Part shown: piece by piece, positions 1-5,462 of the stretch
Numbering within the stretch: position 1 is the stretch's first letter
Layout: each line of letters begins with the position of its first letter
Origin: an uncultured Bacilli bacterium
GTDB lineage: Bacteria; Bacillota_I; Bacilli_A; RF39; UBA660
Direction: 5' to 3'
Length of the DNA: 8,072 nucleotides
Assembly: GCA_944331815.1 (NCBI GenBank)
Contig: CALVIQ010000028.1
Location: 1-8,072, forward strand
The notes under the pieces: model-generated
The model's input: only the letters and a program-made list of their open reading frames with translations
Databases searched by the model: none
Told to the model about the DNA's origin: nothing
Made by a program: the position numbers and the translations under genes

Positions 1-574
1 CATTATAAGCAGAAAGTGGTGAAGGATGAACTGATTCAACAATATAATGATTTTTATTAGTTATTAATTTTTTCTTACTTCTTGCATATCCTCCCCATAA
101 AATAAACACAATTGGTTGTTCTCTTTCATTTAATAATTTTATAATATTATCTGTAAATATTTCCCACCCTTTTTCTTTATGAGATAAAGGAGTATCCTTT
201 ACAACACTCATGATACTATTTAATAATAATACTCCTTGTTTAGCCCAATTAGTTAAATCATTGTTAGTTTTTTTTATACCTAAATCATTTTCTAATTCTT
301 TAAAAATATTATTTAATGATGGTGGTCTTTTAACATCATCTCTAACTGAAAATGATAATCCGTGAGCTTCATTTTCTCCATGATAAGGATCTTGACCTAA
401 TATAACTACTTTTACTTCATTATAATCAGTATATCTTAAGGCATTAAAAATATCTTTATACTGTGGATAACATATTTTGCTTTTATATTCGTTTTTTACA
501 AAAACACCTAGTTTTTTAAAATAATCTTTATTTAATTCATCTTTTAAAACTATATCCCAATTCTTATTTATCAT
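1..574 (-). CDS. ung: Uracil-DNA glycosylase, family 1 (3' end cut by window edge)
   Basis: This enzyme removes uracil from DNA, starting base-excision repair of deaminated cytosine or misincorporated dUMP; it acts in the cytoplasm on single- or double-stranded DNA. I translated 191 codons from ATG 574-572. The water-activating motif GQDPYHG is at residues 60-66 (catalytic Asp62), and the C-terminal DNA-minor-groove loop HPSPLSA is at about residues 183-189, just before the frame leaves the window. Family members are about 220-230 residues, so only about 30 residues are missing. The start is supported by the SD sequence AGGTGG (585-580), five bases before ATG. That SD overlaps the TAG stop of the upstream symporter gene, so the two are probably co-transcribed and translationally coupled. 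Both family-1 motifs are intact, so an active enzyme is expected. Identification is very secure. Confidence 0.96.
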   Translation of the reverse strand, partial: MINKNWDIVLKDELNKDYFKKLGVFVKNEYKSKICYPQYKDIFNALRYTDYNEVKVVILGQDPYHGENEAHGLSFSVRDDVKRPPSLNNIFKELENDLGIKKTNNDLTNWAKQGVLLLNSIMSVVKDTPLSHKEKGWEIFTDNIIKLLNEREQPIVFILWGGYARSKKKLITNKNHYIVESVHPSPLSAYN

Positions 575-579
575 AACTA

Positions 580-585
580 CCACCT
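580..585 (-). promoter_or_regulatory. SD of ung overlapping the symporter stop codon
   Basis: AGGTGG reads from 585 to 580 on the minus strand, five bases before the ung ATG. The TAG stop of the upstream symporter gene is at 586-584, so the last bases of the stop are the first bases of this SD. Ribosomes ending on the symporter message would be placed at the ung start, which suggests coupling. Confidence 0.7.
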
Positions 586-1858
586 AATTCATTTTACCAC
601 ATTCTTTATATCTTCTCAATTCAAATATAACATCTTTCTTTAATTTAATTATTGCATATATGTTTATAATAGCAAGTATTGCAGTTAAAATATTTACTAT
701 TTCCCAAATTGTTTTAGCTGGTATAATTGAACTTACAAATAAAACAACACATATAACTATTTTTAAATAATCTGTTTTATTTGTTAAATATTTTAAATTA
801 GATTCAGCATCATAAAAACCAGATAATATTGTGGAAAAAGCAAATAAAATTATTGATATTATAACTATAATATTTCCTATATTTCCCAAATGATAAATAA
901 AAGCATTTTGTGTCATTTCAATACCATTTAAATTATTTCCTAGGAAATTTATATCACTAGTTAAAATTACTAAAGAGGTTGCTGTACAAACTAAAAAAGT
1001 AGTTATATAAATACCTAATATTTGAACATATCCTTGATTAGTGGGAAATTTTGTTTTTACAGTTGAAGCAGCTATAGCTCCAGTACCTAATCCTGCTTCA
1101 TTAGAAAATATTCCTCTTTGAATACCTACTATAAAAGATGACAATACTCCAAAACCTAATGCCTTAAAATTAAAAGCCTCAAATATTATACTTTTAAACA
1201 AATTTGGTATTTGGTCAATATTATTTATTATTATAAATATAGAAGCTAATATATATATTAAAGTCATAATAGGAACTAATTTAGAAGATATTTTAAATAA
1301 TTGTTTAGTGCTTTTATTTATGATTATAAAAGAAATTAAAGTAATTATCAAACCACTTATAATAGGATTAATATTTATGGAATTAGTTATTGTATTAGCT
1401 TGAATACTTAAAAAACCAAATACTTGACTAATAACAATAATAAATGCATATAATCTACCTAATTTTTTATTATTTAAACCATTTTTAATATAATAACTTG
1501 GTCCACCTTTATATAGATTATTATCCTTTTCTTGATATTTAACACCTAAAGTTGTTTCAGCAAAACTATTAGCAGCAGATATAAAACCAATTATCCACAT
1601 CCAAAAAATAGAACCTATTCCTCCTAAATAGATAGCTAACGCGATACCAGCAATGCTTCCTACACCAATTCTGCCTCCTAATACCATCATTAAAGATTCA
1701 AATGGTGATATTGTATTATCTTCTTTTTTTATTATATTTTTAAACATTTCTTTAAAATTAAATTGCACAAATTTTAGTTTATATGTAAAATAAATACCAG
1801 AATATACCATTAGGACTGTTGATATTGCCCATAAAACACTATCCATTATTTTAAGCAT
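584..1858 (-). CDS. Alanine/glycine:cation symporter (AGCS) family protein
   Basis: This is a polytopic membrane transporter of the AGCS family (TC 2.A.25), whose members couple Na+ or H+ flow to uptake of alanine, glycine or related small amino acids. It has 424 residues (family usually about 440-500) with roughly ten or eleven hydrophobic segments. Family signatures are the glycine-rich stretch GGRIGVGSIAG (61-71), GGIGSIFWMW (79-88, close to the AGCS signature), FAETTLGVKY (99-108), GGPSYYIKNGL (118-128) and GIQRGIFSNEAGLGTG (245-260). The start is chosen because AGGTGA (1868-1863) lies four bases upstream; the second ATG at codon 5 would be too far from it. One oddity is that the usual GNIAG appears as GSIAG (Ser68), so the substrate should not be assumed to be alanine. 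No convincing promoter lies in the 36-base gap upstream. Family assignment is firm, substrate unknown. Confidence 0.9.
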   Translation of the reverse strand: MLKIMDSVLWAISTVLMVYSGIYFTYKLKFVQFNFKEMFKNIIKKEDNTISPFESLMMVLGGRIGVGSIAGIALAIYLGGIGSIFWMWIIGFISAANSFAETTLGVKYQEKDNNLYKGGPSYYIKNGLNNKKLGRLYAFIIVISQVFGFLSIQANTITNSININPIISGLIITLISFIIINKSTKQLFKISSKLVPIMTLIYILASIFIIINNIDQIPNLFKSIIFEAFNFKALGFGVLSSFIVGIQRGIFSNEAGLGTGAIAASTVKTKFPTNQGYVQILGIYITTFLVCTATSLVILTSDINFLGNNLNGIEMTQNAFIYHLGNIGNIIVIISIILFAFSTILSGFYDAESNLKYLTNKTDYLKIVICVVLFVSSIIPAKTIWEIVNILTAILAIINIYAIIKLKKDVIFELRRYKECGKMN

Positions 1859-1885
1859 TTAATCACCTATTTAATTATATTAATT

Positions 1886-1911
1886 AAAAAAAGTTTAATT
1901 TCTTAAACTTT
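1886..1911 (-). terminator. Rho-independent terminator of the PD-(D/E)XK gene
   Basis: On the minus strand a perfect 9-bp stem, AAAGTTTAA (1911-1903) with TTAAACTTT (1898-1890), encloses a GAAA tetraloop (1902-1899). A run of seven U follows from the end of the stem (to 1886). Only one G-C pair is present, but the GNRA loop should stabilise it. The stop codon TAA of the nuclease gene (1897-1895) lies in the descending arm. Confidence 0.65.
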
Positions 1912-2722
1912 CAATTTGATTTTTAGCTAATTTAGTTACCTTGCTTATTGTTTCTAAATCCATATTTAATTTTAACATTTCTTTTGCTACATCTATTTTA
2001 TTTTGTTCTTTTCCTTGAGTGATTCCTTCAGATAGGCCTTGATTAAGTCCTTTTTCATACATTAATTCTTCATACTGTTTCTGTTCTTCTTCTTTACTTA
2101 TCCAATCCACTACAAATTGGTCATTGTTAGCTTTGATTACTTCTTCTTTAAAATTATTCACTATCTCACTCTTTTCCGATAATTCTTCTAATCCTTGTTT
2201 ACCCAAATCTAACATTATTAACGCTTCTTCACCTTTGGTAAACTTCTTATCATTATTATAATAGTTTTTTATGTATTTGTCTATACCTACATTATATATT
2301 TTTATATAATCAGTTAACTCTATTTTGTTTATTCTATCATATAATGTGTATATACTTTTTTCATATTTACTATTATAAAAATTTAAATTTACTTGAATTA
2401 TCGGATATCCTACTTTGTATTTGTTTCCTCTTTCTGTATTTTCACTTGCTAACTTAAAAACATAATGAAGATTTCTTATTTTTATTTCTTCACTATAATT
2501 AGTATTTAATTCAACATTGATTATCTCACCTTTTGTTTTTACTAATAAATCTAATCTTTGACCACGTAACTTATAATAATCTTGAATTAAATTAGGATTT
2601 AGTATTTGTAAGTCTTCAATTTTTTTATCTAGAATTGGTTCTAAAATAGCTATTAAGAATTCTTTTTTAACAGCAGCATACATGAAAACAGGTTCATGTC
2701 TTGCTGTATAAAATTTTTTTAT
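1895..2722 (-). CDS. PD-(D/E)XK nuclease family protein, Rpn/PDDEXK_2 type, probable ATA start
   Basis: This looks like a member of the PDDEXK_2 / Rpn group ('recombination-promoting nuclease/putative transposase'), whose studied members are DNA endonucleases linked to recombination and phage defence. From the ATA codon at 2722 it has 275 residues: a short N-terminal region, the nuclease core with RLDLLV (Asp58) and NVELN (Glu71, Asn73), and a C-terminal part typical of the family, with G-rich repeats (about 221-236, EKGLNQGLSEGITQGK) and a small helical tail. The first in-frame ATG (2683) has no SD and lies in a hairpin, whereas AGGAGG (2736-2731) is eight bases before ATA. The added residues KKFYTARHEPVF resemble the usual family N-terminus (from memory). 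The usual final Gln/Lys of the motif is Asn here. It may be active, weakly expressed or decaying. It stands alone between terminators. Confidence 0.82.
   Translation of the reverse strand: MKKFYTARHEPVFMYAAVKKEFLIAILEPILDKKIEDLQILNPNLIQDYYKLRGQRLDLLVKTKGEIINVELNTNYSEEIKIRNLHYVFKLASENTERGNKYKVGYPIIQVNLNFYNSKYEKSIYTLYDRINKIELTDYIKIYNVGIDKYIKNYYNNDKKFTKGEEALIMLDLGKQGLEELSEKSEIVNNFKEEVIKANNDQFVVDWISKEEEQKQYEELMYEKGLNQGLSEGITQGKEQNKIDVAKEMLKLNMDLETISKVTKLAKNQIESLRN
2680..2699 (-). repeat. Inverted repeat over the first in-frame ATG of the nuclease gene
   Basis: A perfect 7-bp inverted repeat, ACATGAA and TTCATGT, with a 6-base loop spans 2680-2699. In the minus-strand transcript the in-frame ATG at 2683-2681 lies in the descending arm and an out-of-frame ATG (2697-2695) in the ascending arm. 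This would hide the ATG from ribosomes, or it may be chance. Confidence 0.4.
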
Positions 2723-2730
2723 TTAAATCA

Positions 2731-2736
2731 CCTCCT
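2731..2736 (-). promoter_or_regulatory. Strong SD in front of the ATA codon of the nuclease gene
   Basis: AGGAGG reads from 2736 to 2731 and continues as TGA, matching the 16S anti-SD over nine bases. The codon eight bases downstream is ATA (2722-2720), in frame with the nuclease. No ATG, GTG or TTG start lies at a usable distance, so this site decides the start choice. Confidence 0.75.
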
Positions 2737-2755
2737 ATTAGTTTTATTAACCAAA

Positions 2756-2784
2756 AGTATGGTGATTTCCTGCATGGATTTAAA
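2756..2784 (-). promoter_or_regulatory. Weak candidate promoter for the nuclease gene
   Basis: A -35-like TTTAAA (2784-2779) and a -10-like CATACT (2761-2756) are 17 bases apart, each matching four of six consensus positions. They sit just after the rsmA terminator and would give a leader of about 20 bases. The geometry is good but the boxes are weak, and AT-rich DNA gives such matches by chance. Confidence 0.28.
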
Positions 2785-2808
2785 AAAAATTGCTTTTTTA
2801 GCAATTTT
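2782..2808 (-). terminator. Rho-independent terminator after rsmA
   Basis: Directly after the rsmA TAG stop (2811-2809), an 8-bp stem AAAATTGC (2808-2801) pairs with GCAATTTT (2793-2786) around a 7-base A-rich loop. The stem runs into an uninterrupted run of eight T (2789-2782). Two G-C pairs close the loop. It separates rsmA from the accessory nuclease. Confidence 0.82.
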
Positions 2809-3633
2809 CTATAAATTATTAGCAATATCAATAAATATATTAATATCCAATTGTTCAGCTCGTACAGTTAAATCAAAATTATATTTATTTAGAATGTTAC
2901 TTATTTTTTCTAAATCATATCCTTTTAAATTATTTCTTAAATTCTTTCTTTTTTGTTTAAATGAATCTCTTACTAATTTAAAAAATAATTGCTCATTTTT
3001 TAAATTAATTCTTTCTTTTTTACTAAATTCTACTACGATACTATCAACATTAGGTTTAGGCATAAATACATTTCTACTAACATCTAATATTTTTTTTACA
3101 TCAAAATAATAATTTAAATAAACTGATAAAGAACTATAATCTTTACTATTAGGTTTAGCTTTAAATCTATCTCCAACTTCTTTTTGAACCATTACAACTA
3201 TTTTATCCACAGTAATACTATCTTCAATTATTTTTATTAAAATAGGTGTTGTTATATAGTATGGTAAATTAGCAACAACATATAATTTATCATAATTATA
3301 TTTTTTTATGTCTTCTTTTATATTTTGTTTTAAAAAATCATTATATATAATATTAACATTATCAAATTCTTTTAAGTTATTCTTTAATATATCTTTTAAA
3401 GTTGTATCTATTTCATAACATATAACATTTTTAGCATTTTTAGCCAGTTTATAGGTTAATGATCCTGCTCCTGGACCTATTTCAATTACCAATGTATTTT
3501 TATCAATATTAGCCTTATTTATAATAGAATCAATAATATTTTCATCAATTATAAAATTTTGACCAAATTTCTTTTTAAAATTAAAATCATTTAATTCCAT
3601 TATTTCTTTTATTTTTTTTGGTGAATATTCCAT
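2809..3633 (-). CDS. rsmA: 16S rRNA (adenine1518-N6/adenine1519-N6)-dimethyltransferase
   Basis: RsmA (KsgA) uses S-adenosylmethionine to dimethylate two adjacent adenines in the 3'-terminal helix of 16S rRNA, a late quality-control step of small-subunit assembly; its loss gives kasugamycin resistance. The 274-residue length is normal. The N-terminal FGQNFIID (23-30) and SAM-binding EIGPGAGSLT (51-60) are followed by acidic YEID (73-76), the catalytic motif NLPYYITTP (122-130), the substrate-loop FMPKPNVDS (190-198) and the C-terminal FKQKRKNLRNNL (225-236) and RAEQL (258-262). Start ATG 3633 has AGGAG six bases upstream. The gene has an extended -10 promoter and its own terminator, so it looks monocistronic. 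In B. subtilis rnmV lies immediately upstream; here its place is empty and the neighbour is the 3D gene. Identification is secure. Confidence 0.97.
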   Translation of the reverse strand: MEYSPKKIKEIMELNDFNFKKKFGQNFIIDENIIDSIINKANIDKNTLVIEIGPGAGSLTYKLAKNAKNVICYEIDTTLKDILKNNLKEFDNVNIIYNDFLKQNIKEDIKKYNYDKLYVVANLPYYITTPILIKIIEDSITVDKIVVMVQKEVGDRFKAKPNSKDYSSLSVYLNYYFDVKKILDVSRNVFMPKPNVDSIVVEFSKKERINLKNEQLFFKLVRDSFKQKRKNLRNNLKGYDLEKISNILNKYNFDLTVRAEQLDINIFIDIANNL

Positions 3634-3659
3634 ATTTTACTCCTTTCGACTTAATTTAA

Positions 3660-3668
3660 ATTATACCA
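3660..3668 (-). promoter_or_regulatory. Extended -10 promoter of rsmA
   Basis: A perfect TATAAT (3665-3660) is preceded by TGG (3668-3666), giving a TGnTATAAT extended -10. No good -35 is visible; 17 bases upstream lies only the T-rich tail of the preceding terminator. Transcription would start near 3653, giving a leader of about 20 bases that holds the rsmA SD. Confidence 0.65.
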
Positions 3669-3683
3669 TTTTTTTTATAAAAT

Positions 3684-3702
3684 AAAAAGATGGTTTACCA
3701 TC
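3684..3702 (-). terminator. Terminator hairpin around the stop codon of the 3D-domain gene
   Basis: GATGG (3702-3698) pairs with CCATC (3693-3689) around a 4-base TAAA loop, and five T follow (3688-3684), then A and more T. G-U pairs could lengthen the stem upstream, and an alternative 8-bp pairing uses an upstream copy of AAAGATGG. The stop codon TAA (3697-3695) is in the loop. Confidence 0.65.
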
Positions 3703-4399
3703 CCCATCTTTGCACATTAAATTCAACATTCCCACTCATGTTAGTAGCAAATCTTATATTTTCATCTTTTTCTGTTTGATAAGCAACATCAAAATGATAA
3801 ATACCATTTTTTAATTGTTCTCTCATTGTATATCCGGTATCCATTACAATCCCCATAAAATTTCCTAAATTAGAACTTTTAACTTCTACAATAGTTCCAC
3901 AAGAAAATTCTGATAAAGCCGCAGCTAATACTCTTACTTCCCCAAATTCATCGTCATTATAATAAACACCATCATTAATTAAATTAAATTTTTTCTTATC
4001 TTCGGTTTTACAAGAAACATTTCCAACACCAGAACAGGTACTACAATCAGGACCATATCCAGTCATAACACCTTTATATTTACCATACTTTCCAGTACCT
4101 ACAACTACTTCTTCATTAACTACTTCTTCTAAAACTATTTCTTCATTATTTCTTCCAACAAATACTAAACCATTTTTGCCCTCTACTAGAATATTAGTAA
4201 TATTACTAGGAATAGAACTATCATAAGTTTTAATTGTTTCATATTCTATAACTTTTGAAACAACATTAACATTTTTATTAATATTATCATTACTTACTTC
4301 TTTTTTAGTTTCATCTACTTCAAAACCAAATAAAGATATAATTGAAAGTAATCCCAAACTCACCCATTTACCAAATAAACTTAGTAAATAAAAATTCAT
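3695..4399 (-). CDS. Membrane-anchored G5-like/3D-domain cell-wall protein, YabE-like
   Basis: This is a 234-residue exported protein, probably a peptidoglycan-remodelling factor. Residues about 10-26 form one hydrophobic segment near the N-terminus with no lipobox, suggesting a signal anchor. A linker leads to a G5-like stretch (about 52-102, ending VVVGTG). The 3D domain (about 110-234) includes MTGYGPDC (112-119), GVYYNDDEFGEVRVLAA (144-160), CGTIVEV (167-173), GIVMDTG (183-189), HFDVAY (202-207) and the terminal RWGW. 3D domains, named for three aspartates, occur in lytic transglycosylase-like Rpf/Sps proteins. Asp187 and Asp204 are present, but the third seems to be Ala161. Cysteines at 119, 122, 130 and 167 could form disulphides or bind metal. 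Start ATG has GAGGTG five bases upstream. The position between tatD and rsmA matches yabE. The substrate is not shown. Confidence 0.85.
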   Translation of the reverse strand: MNFYLLSLFGKWVSLGLLSIISLFGFEVDETKKEVSNDNINKNVNVVSKVIEYETIKTYDSSIPSNITNILVEGKNGLVFVGRNNEEIVLEEVVNEEVVVGTGKYGKYKGVMTGYGPDCSTCSGVGNVSCKTEDKKKFNLINDGVYYNDDEFGEVRVLAAALSEFSCGTIVEVKSSNLGNFMGIVMDTGYTMREQLKNGIYHFDVAYQTEKDENIRFATNMSGNVEFNVQRWGW

Positions 4400-4431
4400 T
4401 GTTTCACCTCAATTTTGTCTATCATAATTTA

Positions 4432-4460
4432 AGTGTATCACAAATTTTAATCTAAGTCAA
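4432..4460 (-). promoter_or_regulatory. Promoter of the 3D-domain gene, overlapping the end of tatD
   Basis: TTGACT (4460-4455, five of six -35 consensus positions) is 17 bases from TACACT (4437-4432, four of six), which is preceded by TGA, giving an extended -10. The -35 overlaps the last tatD codons. Transcription would begin near 4426, leaving a leader of about 26 bases. TATGAT a few bases downstream is an alternative -10 without a matching -35. Confidence 0.55.
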
Positions 4461-5169
4461 ATTGCTCTTTAGCGTTCTTAGTTGTTATATCTAATACCTC
4501 TTCTAAAGAGATATCTTTAATTTCAGCTATTTTTTTAGCTACATAAATTATATTATAAGGCTCATTTTTAGTTCCTCTATATGGTTCTGGAGTTAAAAAA
4601 GGACTATCTGTTTCTAGTAATAAATATTTCAAATCTATTTCTTTAATAACATCTTTTAATTTACTATTTTTAAATGTTAAAACTCCACCTATACCTAATC
4701 TACAATTAATTTTAATAAATTCTTTAGCCATTTCTAAACTACCACTATAACAATGGATAACTTTTTTTAAATCTTTATAATTTTTTAAAATATCATAAGT
4801 ATCTTGTATAGCATCTCTTGTATGTATTACAACAGTTTTATTGTATTTTCTAGCTAAATCTAACTGTTTAATAAATTTATTAATCTGTTCATTTTTGTTA
4901 TGATCTAAATGGTAGTCTAATCCTATTTCACCTATACCTACTATTTTTTTATTATTGATATTTTCTTCTATTATTTTTAAATCTAATTCTTCAGTAGGAT
5001 ATATTCCAATAGTACCATAAACATTTTTATAATTACATAAATTAATTACTTCTTTTATATCATCCTTATTTGTACCACTTACTATAATTATATTATCTTT
5101 CATTTTATTTATAACTTCATCAATATTATCATAATATTCACTAGTTATGTGACAATGCGTATCAATCAT
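4447..5169 (-). CDS. tatD: TatD-family metal-dependent hydrolase (YabD-like)
   Basis: TatD proteins are two-metal hydrolases of the amidohydrolase superfamily; characterised members act as 3'-5' exonucleases or endonucleases in DNA repair and degradation. The reading frame extends up to 5193, but the start at 5169 is preferred: AGGAGG (5182-5177) is seven bases upstream and the protein then begins MIDTHCH, as the family does. The 240 residues hold all expected metal ligands: His5 and His7 (DTHCH), Glu81 (GEIGLDYH), His116 (IHTRD), His139 (IHCYSG) and Asp188 (ETDSPFLTPEPYRG). The usual GIHP reads GIYP (55-58), a minor change outside the ligands. The gene lies 28 bases after the small membrane gene, across a terminator-like hairpin, and precedes the 3D gene as yabD precedes yabE. 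The physiological substrate is not known from sequence. Confidence 0.93.
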   Translation of the reverse strand: MIDTHCHITSEYYDNIDEVINKMKDNIIIVSGTNKDDIKEVINLCNYKNVYGTIGIYPTEELDLKIIEENINNKKIVGIGEIGLDYHLDHNKNEQINKFIKQLDLARKYNKTVVIHTRDAIQDTYDILKNYKDLKKVIHCYSGSLEMAKEFIKINCRLGIGGVLTFKNSKLKDVIKEIDLKYLLLETDSPFLTPEPYRGTKNEPYNIIYVAKKIAEIKDISLEEVLDITTKNAKEQFDLD

Positions 5170-5176
5170 TAAATTA

Positions 5177-5182
5177 CCTCCT
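5177..5182 (-). promoter_or_regulatory. SD that fixes the tatD start
   Basis: AGGAGG (5182-5177) is seven bases before ATG 5169-5167. It lies inside the longer open frame that begins at 5193, whose first ATG falls within the upstream hairpin, so the shorter product is the likely one. The SD begins immediately after the T-run of that hairpin. Confidence 0.8.
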
Positions 5183-5210
5183 AAAAAAAACAAAAAATTA
5201 ATTTTGTTTT
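5183..5210 (-). terminator. A/U-rich hairpin with T-run between the small membrane gene and tatD
   Basis: On the minus strand AAAACAAAA (5210-5202) pairs perfectly with TTTTGTTTT (5195-5187) around a 6-base loop containing the small gene's TAA stop (5200-5198), and four more T follow. The stem has only one G-C pair. It ends one base before the tatD SD, leaving no room for a tatD promoter, so it could be a leaky terminator or attenuator. Confidence 0.5.
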
Positions 5211-5365
5211 CTTGTTGCTATAAAATATCTTAAAAATAAAATACCTACTAATACTACATAAACAAAATCTACGACATTAAAATCTATTATAACTCCAATT
5301 ATAGCTATTACAACAGGTAAAAATAATAAAGCCAACGGCGTTAAATCTGTTAATTTTTGTTCCAT
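5198..5365 (-). CDS. Small two-helix membrane protein, unknown function
   Basis: I do not recognise this 55-residue product. It begins MEQKLTDLTP, followed by two hydrophobic stretches (about residues 10-28 and 31-49) separated by a short loop with Asp28 and Asp33, and ends in a basic tail, ATRKQN. The layout predicts a hairpin of two transmembrane helices, with the positive tail and probably also the N-terminus inside the cell. The frame is supported by an SD-like AAGGGA seven bases before ATG 5365, a promoter at 5389-5418 and a terminator-like hairpin at the stop codon. It sits where B. subtilis has a longer run of genes between spoVT and yabD, but I see no resemblance to any of them. Because it is short, a non-coding origin cannot be excluded, although the expression signals make a real gene likely. 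Confidence 0.65.
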   Translation of the reverse strand: MEQKLTDLTPLALLFLPVVIAIIGVIIDFNVVDFVYVVLVGILFLRYFIATRKQN

Positions 5366-5388
5366 AGTATATTCCCTTCTATGTTAAT

Positions 5389-5418
5389 AATATATCATAG
5401 ATATTTGCTATATAACAA
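5389..5418 (-). promoter_or_regulatory. Promoter of the small membrane gene
   Basis: TTGTTA (5418-5413, four of six -35 positions) is 18 bases from TATATT (5394-5389, five of six), which is preceded by TGA (5397-5395) as an extended -10. Initiation near 5383 would give a leader of about 18 bases carrying the SD. With no clear terminator before tatD's own start, it may also feed tatD. Confidence 0.55.
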
Positions 5419-5431
5419 TATTTTTAATATT
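5417..5431. repeat. Small inverted repeat at the -35 of the small membrane gene
   Basis: AATATT-TTT-AATATT on the plus strand is a perfect 6-bp inverted repeat overlapping the edge of the -35 box. No T-run follows, so it is not a terminator. It could be an operator half-site pair, but all-A/T repeats are common in such DNA. Confidence 0.3.
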
Positions 5432-5462
5432 CAAATAACGACATTTTACGCAATTTTTACAT

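Noticed and set aside
1874..1879. Perfect TATAAT just upstream of the symporter gene
   Set aside because: There is no -35, no TGn, and initiation would fall on the SD itself, giving an almost leaderless message; it is probably a by-product of AT-rich sequence.
2728..2775. A 15-codon leader peptide from ATG 2775 ending at TGA inside the nuclease SD
   Set aside because: It has no SD of its own and no run of regulatory codons; the stop/SD overlap is probably chance.
2696..3109. Plus-strand open frame of 137 codons
   Set aside because: It lies antisense to rsmA and across its terminator, gives a Leu/Phe/Ser-rich product typical of the complement of a Lys-rich AT-rich gene, and has no SD.
5170..5193. 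Longer tatD start (ATG 5193)
   Set aside because: It adds eight residues before the conserved MIDTHCH start, its ATG lies in the hairpin T-run region without an SD, and a perfect SD serves ATG 5169.
5433..5460. Possible terminator after spoVT
   Set aside because: The imperfect stem contains a mismatch and a G-T pair and no T-run follows it on the minus strand.
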